Positions 44,340 through 50,848 of a stretch of DNA of 64,000 bases are shown piece after piece. How positions within the stretch are numbered: the first letter of the stretch is position 1; each line of letters opens with the position of its first letter. The stretch comes from Gillisella vitis (lineage in GTDB: Bacteria > Pseudomonadota > Alphaproteobacteria > Rhizobiales > Rhizobiaceae). The DNA is taken from NCBI GenBank assembly GCA_009744235.1, contig WPHV01000019.1, positions 1 to 64,000 of the forward strand. Reading direction: 5' to 3'. The notes beneath the pieces were generated by a model. The model did no database searches. It was not told where the DNA came from and saw only the letters and a list, made by a program, of their open reading frames with translations. The position numbers and the translations under genes were made by a program.

Positions 44340-44654
44340 ATGATGAGCTTTGCGGCAATAATGGTGATTGTTGCTTGTCATCCCGAACGAACGGATTGCA
44401 TAGACCGGCCAGTCGCAGTGATCGACTATGCCGATGCAAACCTGTGCCGGGCAGATCTGCCGGAAAAATTGCGTCGTCTGGAAGGCTATGCCCTGAAGAT
44501 GTATGGGGATTGTATTCCCGTCGCACCCGGCCTGCTGGCAGGAAAAACCGGTATTCGCTTCATCATGGGAGCGCGCGAACTGCAAGCGCTGAAAAGCCAG
44601 GGCGGTTCCCAAAAACAGGTGCAGGCTGTGGCCCTGGACAATAACCGCTTCTGA
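44340..44654 (+). CDS. Small hypothetical, possibly lipoprotein, EcfG-controlled
   Basis: A 104-residue protein I do not recognise. The N-terminus is hydrophobic (MMSFAAIMVIVAC) and ends in IVAC, which fits a lipobox, though the positive charges usual in signal peptides are absent. Four Cys (about 15, 22, 38 and 60) are present in the first 60 residues, which could form disulfides if exported. The rest is hydrophilic and basic. AAGGAG lies 7 bases before the ATG at 44340 (a second ATG is at 44343). A perfect EcfG promoter directly upstream is the best argument that it is a real stress gene. Confidence 0.7.
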   Translation: MMSFAAIMVIVACHPERTDCIDRPVAVIDYADANLCRADLPEKLRRLEGYALKMYGDCIPVAPGLLAGKTGIRFIMGARELQALKSQGGSQKQVQAVALDNNRF

Positions 44655-44761
44655 AATTTCCCAGATATCCATAAAACCCTGGACACTCCAAGGGCATAGC
44701 GAGAGGGCATTGTGAGGTTTGTCACACGCTCGCTTTGCTTTCCATTTCAGTCCGCAAACGA

Positions 44762-44793
44762 AACAAGGCCCGGCAATTGCCGGGCCTTGTTGT
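44762..44793. terminator. Perfect 15-bp hairpin, bidirectional terminator
   Basis: AACAAGGCCCGGCAA (44762-44776) pairs completely with 44777-44791. It lies between the small exported protein gene and the end of the convergent DUF1328 gene. The T runs are short, so termination may be partial. Confidence 0.65.
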
Positions 44794-44827
44794 TATTATC
44801 ATTTCGCAGGGGTCAAGTTCGCAGGGT

Positions 44828-44992
44828 TCAGGCGCGCCTGAACAGACGGCTTACCAGCGAAATCAGGAAGAGCACGATGAAGACAAAGAACAGGATCTTT
44901 GCAATACCGGCCGAAGCGCCAGCAATGCCACCAAAACCCAATGCGGCGGCGATAAGAGCGACGACGAGAAAGACGAGAGAATAATACAGCAT
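44828..44992 (-). CDS. DUF1328 small membrane protein, copy A
   Basis: A 54-residue protein with two membrane helices around the family motif LGFGGIAGASAGIAKILF (about residues 19-36), ending in a basic RLFRRA tail. The family (YtjA-like) is of unknown function and commonly stress-induced. The ATG at 44992 is chosen for length equal to copy B at 47767 and for GGAG upstream. A perfect EcfG promoter lies 32 bases before it on the minus strand. Confidence 0.9.
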   Translation of the reverse strand: MLYYSLVFLVVALIAAALGFGGIAGASAGIAKILFFVFIVLFLISLVSRLFRRA

Positions 44993-45023
44993 GGATTTGA
45001 ACTCCGTTATCAACTGATTTAGA

Positions 45024-45048
45024 AACGAAAAGCTGGGGCTAAAGTTCC
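45024..45048 (-). promoter_or_regulatory. EcfG-type promoter for DUF1328 copy A
   Basis: On the minus strand, GGAAC (45048-45044), 16 bases, CGTT (45027-45024). Confidence 0.88.
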
Positions 45049-45350
45049 ATCCGCCTCGTCAAGGCGTCATTTTTTGTCGCAAACCCGCTAGCGACAATCT
45101 GGAAGCTCTGGAAAATTCTTGCCCGCCTCAAGCGCAGCACACCGTCTGGCTCCAGAGATCGCTGTCTTCGACCGCCGGCAATTGAGGACCGTTATCATTT
45201 CACCTTAATTTGATGAAATGCTATCACTCGACATCTTGTGCGTGATATGCGAAATTTCAATTTAACACTTTATATTTTCAGTATAATTTCCTCCTCACCT
45301 CATGTCTGACGCCAGAGACTAACCCGGAGAAAAAATATGCAGGGAGAAGC
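45049..45350. other. Intergenic DNA before nepR-ecfG
   Basis: About 300 bases between two outward-facing EcfG promoters. Increasingly AT-rich from 45200 on. No gene, hairpin or further promoter could be assigned. Confidence 0.5.
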
Positions 45351-45375
45351 GGAACCTTCTCAGATATGGTCCGTT
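45351..45375 (+). promoter_or_regulatory. EcfG-type promoter for nepR-ecfG
   Basis: GGAAC at 45351-45355, 16 bases, CGTT at 45372-45375; 35 bases before the second nepR start. It implies that EcfG activates its own operon. Confidence 0.92.
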
Positions 45376-45409
45376 AAGCCTGACATTAAAATCAACCGTC
45401 AGAGACATC

Positions 45410-45625
45410 ATGAACAACCAGCATAATCATCGTGACGCAGGAGAGGATGGAACCGGGGGAATCCCGGCTGAGGCACACGGCACGATCAGCAGCAAGCTCC
45501 GGCAATTCTATGATTCCGTCCAGGAGGAGGGAATTCCGGACCGTTTCATGGACTTGCTTGAGCGTCTGGATGCCGCCGAACAAAATGCGGGGAAACAGTG
45601 CGACAGGAAGGACACTGCTCGATGA
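45410..45625 (+). CDS. nepR: NepR anti-sigma factor, second copy
   Basis: A 71-residue NepR paralogue. The core ISSKLRQFYDSVQEEGIPDRFMDLLERLDAAEQ matches the first copy position by position (SKLRQFYDSVQEEGIP against ARLKTYYDELVEEGTP, then an identical DLLERLDAAEQ). N- and C-terminal tails differ completely: this one is rich in Asn, His, Asp and Gly rather than Lys. It overlaps the ecfG start by four bases (ATGA), the classical nepR-ecfG order, so it is the cognate anti-sigma. It is driven by an EcfG promoter. Confidence 0.92.
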   Translation: MNNQHNHRDAGEDGTGGIPAEAHGTISSKLRQFYDSVQEEGIPDRFMDLLERLDAAEQNAGKQCDRKDTAR

Positions 45626-46188
45626 CCCTTGAAAAGCAATCGGATGATCGCGGCTTCAAGAGAGATATGCTGGCTGCCCTGCCCAATCTACGTGCGTTTG
45701 CCGTGTCGCTGGCCGGACGGCATCACGTTGCGGACGATCTTGTCCAGGATACGATCATGAAAGCCTGGGCAAAGCAGGATCATTTCGAACCGGGCACCAA
45801 TATGAAAGCCTGGTTGTTCACCATTCTGCGCAATGAATTCTATTCGCAAATGCGCAAGCGCGGCCGCGAGGTCTCGGACCCCGACGGCATTTTCACCTCA
45901 CAGCTGGCTGTTCATCCTCAGCAATACGGTTCGCTGGACCTTCAGGACTTCAAAAAGGCGCTCGATCAACTGCCGAGCGACCAGCGCGAAGCCATTATTC
46001 TGGTGGGTGCCTCTGGTTTCGCCTATGAGGAAGCAGCGGAAATTTGCGGTTGCGCTGTTGGCACCATCAAGAGCCGGATCAATCGGGCGCGAAACCGCCT
46101 GCAGGAAATTCTTGGTGTGAGCGGTGAAGGCGATTTCGGACCCGACGCCCATGACGCTGCGGTAACGAAACGCGCATTTGCGGTATAA
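45622..46188 (+). CDS. ecfG: EcfG general stress sigma factor
   Basis: A 188-residue ECF sigma factor. Region 2 (about 15-85) has HVADDLVQDTIMKAWAKQDHF and NMKAWLFTILRNEFYSQMRKR. Region 4 (about 115-170) has LPSDQREAIILVGASGFAYEEAAEICGCAVGTIKSRINRAR. This is the EcfG class, held by NepR and released by phosphorylated PhyR. The ATG at 45622 overlapping the nepR stop is preferred over an upstream alternative start. Its predicted target sequence GGAAC-N16-CGTT occurs seven times around it in the window. Confidence 0.95.
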   Translation: MTLEKQSDDRGFKRDMLAALPNLRAFAVSLAGRHHVADDLVQDTIMKAWAKQDHFEPGTNMKAWLFTILRNEFYSQMRKRGREVSDPDGIFTSQLAVHPQQYGSLDLQDFKKALDQLPSDQREAIILVGASGFAYEEAAEICGCAVGTIKSRINRARNRLQEILGVSGEGDFGPDAHDAAVTKRAFAV

Positions 46189-46238
46189 TGACATCTTCCG
46201 GTCGGCGTGCGGGTCGCGCCGACCGGAAGATTTGCTTG

Positions 46239-46667
46239 TCATCTGTTTGGCCCCTGATCGGCGCCATTCCCCTCGATCTTTGTCTCTAAACCAGCACCCA
46301 TCGGATCTCGATTGGCTGCCGCTTCGAATACCGCGGCCAGGAGCCTCTGCTCGTCAAACGGCTTTGTCAGGAGTGCAAAGCCAGGTTCTGGCTGGCTAAA
46401 CCCCGGCACCTCGTCGAAGGAGGTCAGAAACACCACCCCGGCATGATGACTTCGAATAAGATCGAATCGCGTACGGTTCTGCTCCGGCATGATGGTCGCA
46501 TCGATCAGCACCACATCATAGCGGGCTTCGCTCAATCTCAATGGCATATCGCGAGGGAGACAAACGGTGATTTTGCCGCCAGCCACTTCCGTCAGCACGA
46601 CCTCGATCTCGATCGCGATCAAGGCCTGTTTTTCAGCAACGAGTACATGCAGCGGTTTTTCAGTCAT
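46239..46667 (-). CDS. Single-domain response regulator with altered acidic pocket
   Basis: A 142-residue receiver domain without an output domain. The phospho-acceptor Asp is in VVLIDATIMP, the switch Thr in FLTSFDE and the Lys in LLTKPFDE. The N-terminal acidic pair normally binding Mg is reduced: VLVAEKQAL has only Glu. Such lone receivers can act as phosphate shuttles or sinks in the general stress pathway of alphaproteobacteria, and it lies convergent to ecfG at 50 bases. It lacks the FATGUY motif of the known SdrG/MrrA group as far as I can tell. The last 25 residues are an unstructured tail. Confidence 0.82.
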   Translation of the reverse strand: MTEKPLHVLVAEKQALIAIEIEVVLTEVAGGKITVCLPRDMPLRLSEARYDVVLIDATIMPEQNRTRFDLIRSHHAGVVFLTSFDEVPGFSQPEPGFALLTKPFDEQRLLAAVFEAAANRDPMGAGLETKIEGNGADQGPNR

Positions 46668-46751
46668 TGATTAACCTTTTTGCTTAAAAGCCCTTATCGG
46701 TGCTGCCTCGCTGCGGGTCATTTAAAAAAGACATGTCACCCGTCCTCAATC

Positions 46752-46767
46752 AGGAACATTTGTTCCT
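46752..46767. promoter_or_regulatory. Perfect palindrome upstream of the Crp/Fnr gene
   Basis: AGGAACA-TT-TGTTCCT is a perfect 16-base palindrome 42 bases before the ATG of the Crp/Fnr gene and about 85 bases upstream of the response regulator start. It does not match the Fnr box (TTGAT-N4-ATCAA). It may be an operator for the adjacent regulator. Confidence 0.4.
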
Positions 46768-46808
46768 CCTGATACTTTACTGAAAATAAAAGCAAATAAG
46801 GAGGCGGA

Positions 46809-47582
46809 ATGCCAGAGGAACCGGCAAGGCATGGAGAACGGCTCAAGAATGGAATTCACACGGCCTGTCTGGTCTGCCCCATCCGCCTCAATGACCATTT
46901 CCGCGAATTCACACCCGGCGAGCTCGAATTCGTCCGCGCATTCCGAAAGGGTGAGTTTCATGCTGACGCGGGCACGACAATCCTTGTTGAAGGCAGCCAT
47001 AGTGCTCATCTTTACACAACCCTGACAGGCTGGGGTTTTCGCTATAAAATCCTCGAGGATGGTCGCCGGCAAATTCTGAATTACGTGGTTCCCGGCGATA
47101 TGATCGGCTTGCAGGGCGCGGTTTTCGATGAAATGGCCCATTCCGTCGAAGCACTGACGCCCATGCGGCTTTGCGTCTTTGAGCGAGAGCGGCTTTTTTC
47201 CCTTTTTGAAAAGCATCCAGGCCTTGGCTACGACCTGACCTGGATCGCGTCACGCGAAGAAAGCATGCTGGACGATCATCTGATCAGCATTGGCCGGCGC
47301 ACCGCACTGGAGCGCGCTGCCTATCTGCTGGCTTTCCTGGATGATCGCGGCCGGGTGGCCGGGCTTATCGACGCGGAGAAACCCTATTTACCGATCACTC
47401 AGGTCCACGTTGCCGACACGCTCGGACTTTCGATCGTTCACACCAACAAAACATTGAAAAAGCTGACCGCCCGTGGCCTGATCCGCTGGCTGGACCGTGG
47501 GTGCGAAATCCTTGATAGCGCCGGTCTTCAGGCTGCTGCAAACTGGACGCCCGATGGCGTCATGCGCCGTCCTTTTATCTGA
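46809..47582 (+). CDS. Crp/Fnr-family transcription regulator
   Basis: A 257-residue regulator. An N-terminal CLVCPIR stretch resembles the Cys-containing heads of Fnr/FixK relatives, but two Cys are too few for an oxygen-sensing iron-sulfur cluster. The cyclic-nucleotide-like beta roll spans about 35-150 (FHADAGTTILVEGSHSAHLYTTLTGWGFRYK). The C-terminal winged helix contains ITQVHVADTLGLSIVHTNKTLKKLTARGLIRW. A strong AAGGAGG box precedes the ATG. It adjoins the stress-response genes and is divergent from the receiver gene. Regulons of such small Crp proteins in rhizobia often concern microaerobic or stress adaptation (inference). Confidence 0.88.
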   Translation: MPEEPARHGERLKNGIHTACLVCPIRLNDHFREFTPGELEFVRAFRKGEFHADAGTTILVEGSHSAHLYTTLTGWGFRYKILEDGRRQILNYVVPGDMIGLQGAVFDEMAHSVEALTPMRLCVFERERLFSLFEKHPGLGYDLTWIASREESMLDDHLISIGRRTALERAAYLLAFLDDRGRVAGLIDAEKPYLPITQVHVADTLGLSIVHTNKTLKKLTARGLIRWLDRGCEILDSAGLQAAANWTPDGVMRRPFI

Positions 47583-47642
47583 CCGGTGATTTTTGTTCGA
47601 GATCAAACGATATAATATCATTCTTCGCTCATAACAAAGAAA

Positions 47643-47678
47643 CCGAAGTCCGTCAGCTGGAGACCCGGCGGACTTCGG
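47643..47678 (+). terminator. Hairpin after the Crp/Fnr gene
   Basis: A perfect 10-bp stem CCGAAGTCCG/CGGACTTCGG (47643-47652 with 47669-47678) follows the gene by 60 bases. No T run follows, so it may stop transcripts only with Rho or act as an mRNA end protector. Confidence 0.5.
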
Positions 47679-47766
47679 CTTCGCCCGCCTTGGGGGGCAA
47701 GGAACGGGCATCTTCTCCCGCGCCGAATGACGCAGGATAAGGCAGGTCTATTTTAATGCATGTATT

Positions 47767-47931
47767 TTATGCGACGATGACAATGCCGCTGACCAACGCG
47801 ATGATGAAGATTACCAACACGATAAAGATCAGGATTTTCGCAATACCGGCAGAAGCCCCGGCCACACCTCGGAAGCCAAGAAGGCTGGCGACGGCGGCAA
47901 TCAGCAGAAAAATCAAAATCCAGTGCAGCAT
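47767..47931 (-). CDS. DUF1328 small membrane protein, copy B
   Basis: A 54-residue paralogue of the protein at 44828-44992 with the same length and motif LGFRGVAGASAGIAKILIF. Copy B has a hydrophobic C-terminus (SGIVIVA) in place of the basic tail of copy A. Two membrane helices are predicted. The ATG at 47931 fits the family length, while longer forms read into promoter DNA. A perfect EcfG promoter lies 33 bases upstream on the minus strand. It marks the right edge of the stress island. Confidence 0.9.
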   Translation of the reverse strand: MLHWILIFLLIAAVASLLGFRGVAGASAGIAKILIFIVLVIFIIALVSGIVIVA

Positions 47932-47963
47932 GACAGGCTCCTTGAAATAATTATCGGCAGGAG

Positions 47964-47988
47964 AACGGCAAGCGACTGAAAATGTTCC
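47964..47988 (-). promoter_or_regulatory. EcfG-type promoter for DUF1328 copy B
   Basis: On the minus strand, GGAAC (47988-47984), 16 bases, CGTT (47967-47964). Confidence 0.88.
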
Positions 47989-48072
47989 GTCATTGGCAAG
48001 GGGCAACACCCGGCAGGGGCAATTTCCCATGGTCTTCGCAGGCAATAATCCGCCATGCTCCATGCCCGCTAC

Positions 48073-48107
48073 TCGGGAAAACCGGGAGCCACTTTTCCCT
48101 GGCAAGC
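48073..48107. repeat. 35-bp direct repeat, copy 1
   Basis: Identical over 35 bases to 48174-48208. The unit is partly palindromic, with GGGAAAA and TTTTCCC arms around a CCGGGAGCCA centre, resembling rhizobial intergenic palindromes. Confidence 0.8.
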
Positions 48108-48173
48108 GCGAGAAACTGCCCGCTTCATTCTGAACCAGGCAGTCTCTCTGATCTTTTGTTTGAGCTTGCCTGA

Positions 48174-48208
48174 TCGGGAAAACCGGGAGCCACTTTTCCC
48201 TGGCAAGC
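48174..48208. repeat. 35-bp direct repeat, copy 2
   Basis: Exact second copy, 101 bases after the first. Both lie in the 428-base gap before exbB, where no gene is seen. Confidence 0.8.
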
Positions 48209-48253
48209 TCTGGGGAAAGCTCAGGGAAAATGCATCCTTGGCAAGATTATACT

Positions 48254-48268
48254 TGAAAACATCACTCA
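48254..48268 (+). promoter_or_regulatory. Possible RirA iron-responsive operator (IRO box)
   Basis: TGA at 48254-48256, nine bases, TCA at 48266-48268, the spacing known for IRO boxes that RirA binds when iron is plentiful. It lies 92 bases before exbB in an AT-rich stretch. The motif is short and could occur by chance. Confidence 0.4.
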
Positions 48269-48359
48269 ACTTTAATATCGACAAACAATTAAAGGCACTG
48301 CCCCGCCATGCGCGGGACATGCCGGCACCGGCAATGGATTTTGATCGGAAGGTTGTTTG

Positions 48360-49382
48360 ATGGCGTATCGTCGCTCCTCTTCGCTCGCTCGCGTGAGCAT
48401 GACCGTGGTTATTGGCTCGGGTCTGCTGATAACCGGCACGCTGATGAGTTCGTCCGCCGCCGTGGCCCAGCAAGGGGCGGCACCCGCTCAAACCACAAGC
48501 GAACCGGCCCCAGCCGTGCCTGCGCAAACACCGCCGCAAGAGACGCCTGCGTCACCTGCCAATTTGGCAGCTCCACCAGCCGATACCGCCACGCCAGCTC
48601 CGTCACCCACGCCCACAGAAGGCGTCGCAGTGGAGGCTCCCGCCGCAGTGCAGCGCTCCGACATTCCCCACGATCTTTCACCTGTTGGCATGTTCATGGC
48701 CGCCGACTGGGTGGTGAAGTCAGTGATGATTGCCCTTGGCCTTGCCTCCGTCGCAACCTGGACCATCCTGCTTGTCAAAACCCTTCAACTCTCCGGCTCA
48801 AAGGCGAGGCTGCGGCGCGGTCTGGCTGTGCTGCAGGAAGCGCGATCCCTCTCGCAGGCCGCGGGCGCATTGCAGAAGCGGCGCGGCACCGTGCCGGACA
48901 TGCTACTGATCGCTGCACGCGAGTTGAAACTGTCAGAGCCTGCGCTCGATTATGCTGGCAATGACGGCGTCAAGGAACGGGTAAGCTCGGCTCTGTCGCG
49001 GATCGAATCGCGCGCCGGACGCCGTATGACCGCCGGAACCGGCATTCTTGCCACCATCGGCTCGATCGGCCCCTTTGTCGGTCTGTTCGGCACCGTCTGG
49101 GGCATCATGAATTCCTTCATTGGCATTTCGCAATCGCAGACCACCAATCTTGCCGTGGTCGCACCGGGTATTGCCGAGGCGCTGCTGGCCACCGCGATCG
49201 GTCTGGTTGCCGCCATTCCCGCCGTGGTGATCTATAACGTGTTTGCCCGCGCGGTGACCGGCTATCGCCAGCAATTGCTGGATGCGGCAACGGCGGTGGA
49301 GCGGCTGGTCAGCCGGGATCTCGATTTCCGCAAGGTGCCGGCCGATGTGCGTGCCGCCCGCCTCAAGGTGGTGACGGAGTAA
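48360..49382 (+). CDS. exbB: TonB-system energiser ExbB
   Basis: A 340-residue ExbB of the long alphaproteobacterial type. An N-terminal signal-like helix and an Ala/Pro-rich periplasmic stretch (about 40-105) precede three membrane helices, near 110-137, 225-255 and 275-300. GSIGPFVGLFGTVWGIMNSF and GIAEALLATAIGLVAAIPAVV are the conserved proton-channel helices. With ExbD it converts proton flow into TonB motion for uptake of siderophores, haem or B12. The ATG at 48360 follows GGAAGG at 7 bases. First gene of exbB-exbD-tonB. Confidence 0.94.
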   Translation: MAYRRSSSLARVSMTVVIGSGLLITGTLMSSSAAVAQQGAAPAQTTSEPAPAVPAQTPPQETPASPANLAAPPADTATPAPSPTPTEGVAVEAPAAVQRSDIPHDLSPVGMFMAADWVVKSVMIALGLASVATWTILLVKTLQLSGSKARLRRGLAVLQEARSLSQAAGALQKRRGTVPDMLLIAARELKLSEPALDYAGNDGVKERVSSALSRIESRAGRRMTAGTGILATIGSIGPFVGLFGTVWGIMNSFIGISQSQTTNLAVVAPGIAEALLATAIGLVAAIPAVVIYNVFARAVTGYRQQLLDAATAVERLVSRDLDFRKVPADVRAARLKVVTE

Positions 49383-49386
49383 TCCG

Positions 49387-49854
49387 ATGGCTGGAGGTAT
49401 CCGCGAAAATTCCGGCGACGATCTGGTTGAAAACCACGAGATCAATGTCACGCCCTTCATCGATGTCATGCTGGTTTTGCTGATCATCTTCATGGTGGCG
49501 GCCCCGCTGGCGACTGTCGATGTCAATGTCGACCTCCCCGCCTCCAGCGCCGCACCGGCGAAACGGCCGGATGAACCGGTCTATCTGACCTTGAAACAGG
49601 ATCTCAGCCTGGCGCTTGGCAATGACACGGTCAGCCGCGACAGGCTGCCGACCGTGCTGGAACAGGTCTCCAAGGGCAATAAAGACACGCGGATTTTCCT
49701 GCGCGCCGATAAGAATGTCGGCTACGGCGAATTCATGACGGTGATGAACCTGCTGCGCGACGCAGGCTATCTGAAGATCGCCCTGGTTGGGGTGGAAACA
49801 TTGCCGCAGGCGACCAGCATTACGCCGCCCGCAGAGGATACCAACGGCCAATGA
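49387..49854 (+). CDS. exbD: TonB-system energiser ExbD
   Basis: A 155-residue ExbD with one N-terminal membrane helix holding the essential Asp in NVTPFIDVMLVLLIIFMV, and a periplasmic domain with the usual DLPASSA linker. It forms the channel with ExbB in the inner membrane. It lies 4 bases after exbB, and its last bases overlap the tonB start (ATGA). GGAG is 8 bases before the ATG. Confidence 0.95.
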   Translation: MAGGIRENSGDDLVENHEINVTPFIDVMLVLLIIFMVAAPLATVDVNVDLPASSAAPAKRPDEPVYLTLKQDLSLALGNDTVSRDRLPTVLEQVSKGNKDTRIFLRADKNVGYGEFMTVMNLLRDAGYLKIALVGVETLPQATSITPPAEDTNGQ

Positions 49855-50804
49855 GCAGGCAAGCGGACCCGACAGGGCGGCGCAGTTCCGCCCTCGATTG
49901 GCTGCTCTGGTGTACAGCCGGAACCCTGGTGTTTGCCGCCCATGCCGGTGCCGTGGCGCTGATGCTGCAACAGCCGGAAGAGCCGTTGGCCGACGGTGCT
50001 CCGCCCGCTGCCATCATGATTGAGCTGGCTCCCGAACCGGTTGCTACCAAGGTCGAGGAAAACCAGATAACGCCCGATCAGCAGGATGCCGAAGAGGTAA
50101 AATCCGAGGCGGTGGAGAAGCCGCCACAGCCGGTCGAGCCGCCACCCGTGCCACAGCCACCCGAGGTGCAGCCACCGGAACCGACACCGCCTGAAAAAGT
50201 CGAGGAAACACCACCATCGCCACCCGACGTCGCGGAAGTGCAGCCCGAGCCACCACCGGAACCGGAGCCCAAACCGGTGGAAGAACCGACGGTCGAGGAA
50301 CAGGTAACCAAGGAACTGGAAAATGTGGAAGTCCCGCTGCCAGTAACTCGCCCAGTGCAAAAGCCGGTGGAGACCGCAGACACGACACCGGTTAAAAAGA
50401 AGCAACCTAAAGCTGCCCCGCAACCCTTGGCCCAAAAAGCCCAGCGCGAGGCCAAGGCAGAGGTGACGCAATCGGACAGGACGGCGGCCTCCAACACCAG
50501 TTCCGGCCTGTTTTCATCGAGTGTCAGCCCGCAAAATTGGCAGGCACGGCTGGCTTCCTATCTTGAGCGACGCAAGCGCTATCCAAGCGAAGCCCGCGCC
50601 AACAAGGAGGAAGGCACCGCCTATGCCCGCTTCCAGATCGATGACAGCGGCAATGTTCTCTCGGTGTCGATTTCCCGATCTTCAGGGTTTGCAAATCTGG
50701 ATCAGGCAACGGTCGATGCCATAAAACGTGCCTCGCCGGTGCCAGCACCTCCACCGGGTGTCAGCAAGACGATTACGGTGCCGTTCCGCTTCAATCTCAA
50801 ATAA
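49851..50804 (+). CDS. tonB: TonB energy-transducing protein
   Basis: A 317-residue TonB. A single N-terminal anchor helix (about 18-40) is followed by a long Pro/Glu-rich spacer (about 70-150) that can span the periplasm, a basic KKKQPKAAPQP segment, and a C-terminal domain from about 230 with YLERRKRYPSEARANKEEGTAYARF and VPFRFNLK. It contacts the TonB boxes of outer-membrane receptors. It is co-transcribed with exbB and exbD. No receptor gene is within the window. Confidence 0.95.
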   Translation: MSRQADPTGRRSSALDWLLWCTAGTLVFAAHAGAVALMLQQPEEPLADGAPPAAIMIELAPEPVATKVEENQITPDQQDAEEVKSEAVEKPPQPVEPPPVPQPPEVQPPEPTPPEKVEETPPSPPDVAEVQPEPPPEPEPKPVEEPTVEEQVTKELENVEVPLPVTRPVQKPVETADTTPVKKKQPKAAPQPLAQKAQREAKAEVTQSDRTAASNTSSGLFSSSVSPQNWQARLASYLERRKRYPSEARANKEEGTAYARFQIDDSGNVLSVSISRSSGFANLDQATVDAIKRASPVPAPPPGVSKTITVPFRFNLK

Positions 50805-50811
50805 CAACTGG

Positions 50812-50848
50812 AAAAAGGCATCTCCCGTCAGCCAAGCACGGGAGATGC
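50812..50848 (-). terminator. Terminator shared by tonB and the GH105 gene
   Basis: A perfect 11-bp stem (50818-50828 with 50838-50848). On the minus strand it is followed by CTTTTTCC, so it best serves the GH105 gene, whose stop lies within it. Confidence 0.75.

Noticed and set aside
48073..48208. Direct repeats as a CRISPR array
   Set aside because: Only two copies 101 bases apart, no further units and no cas genes.
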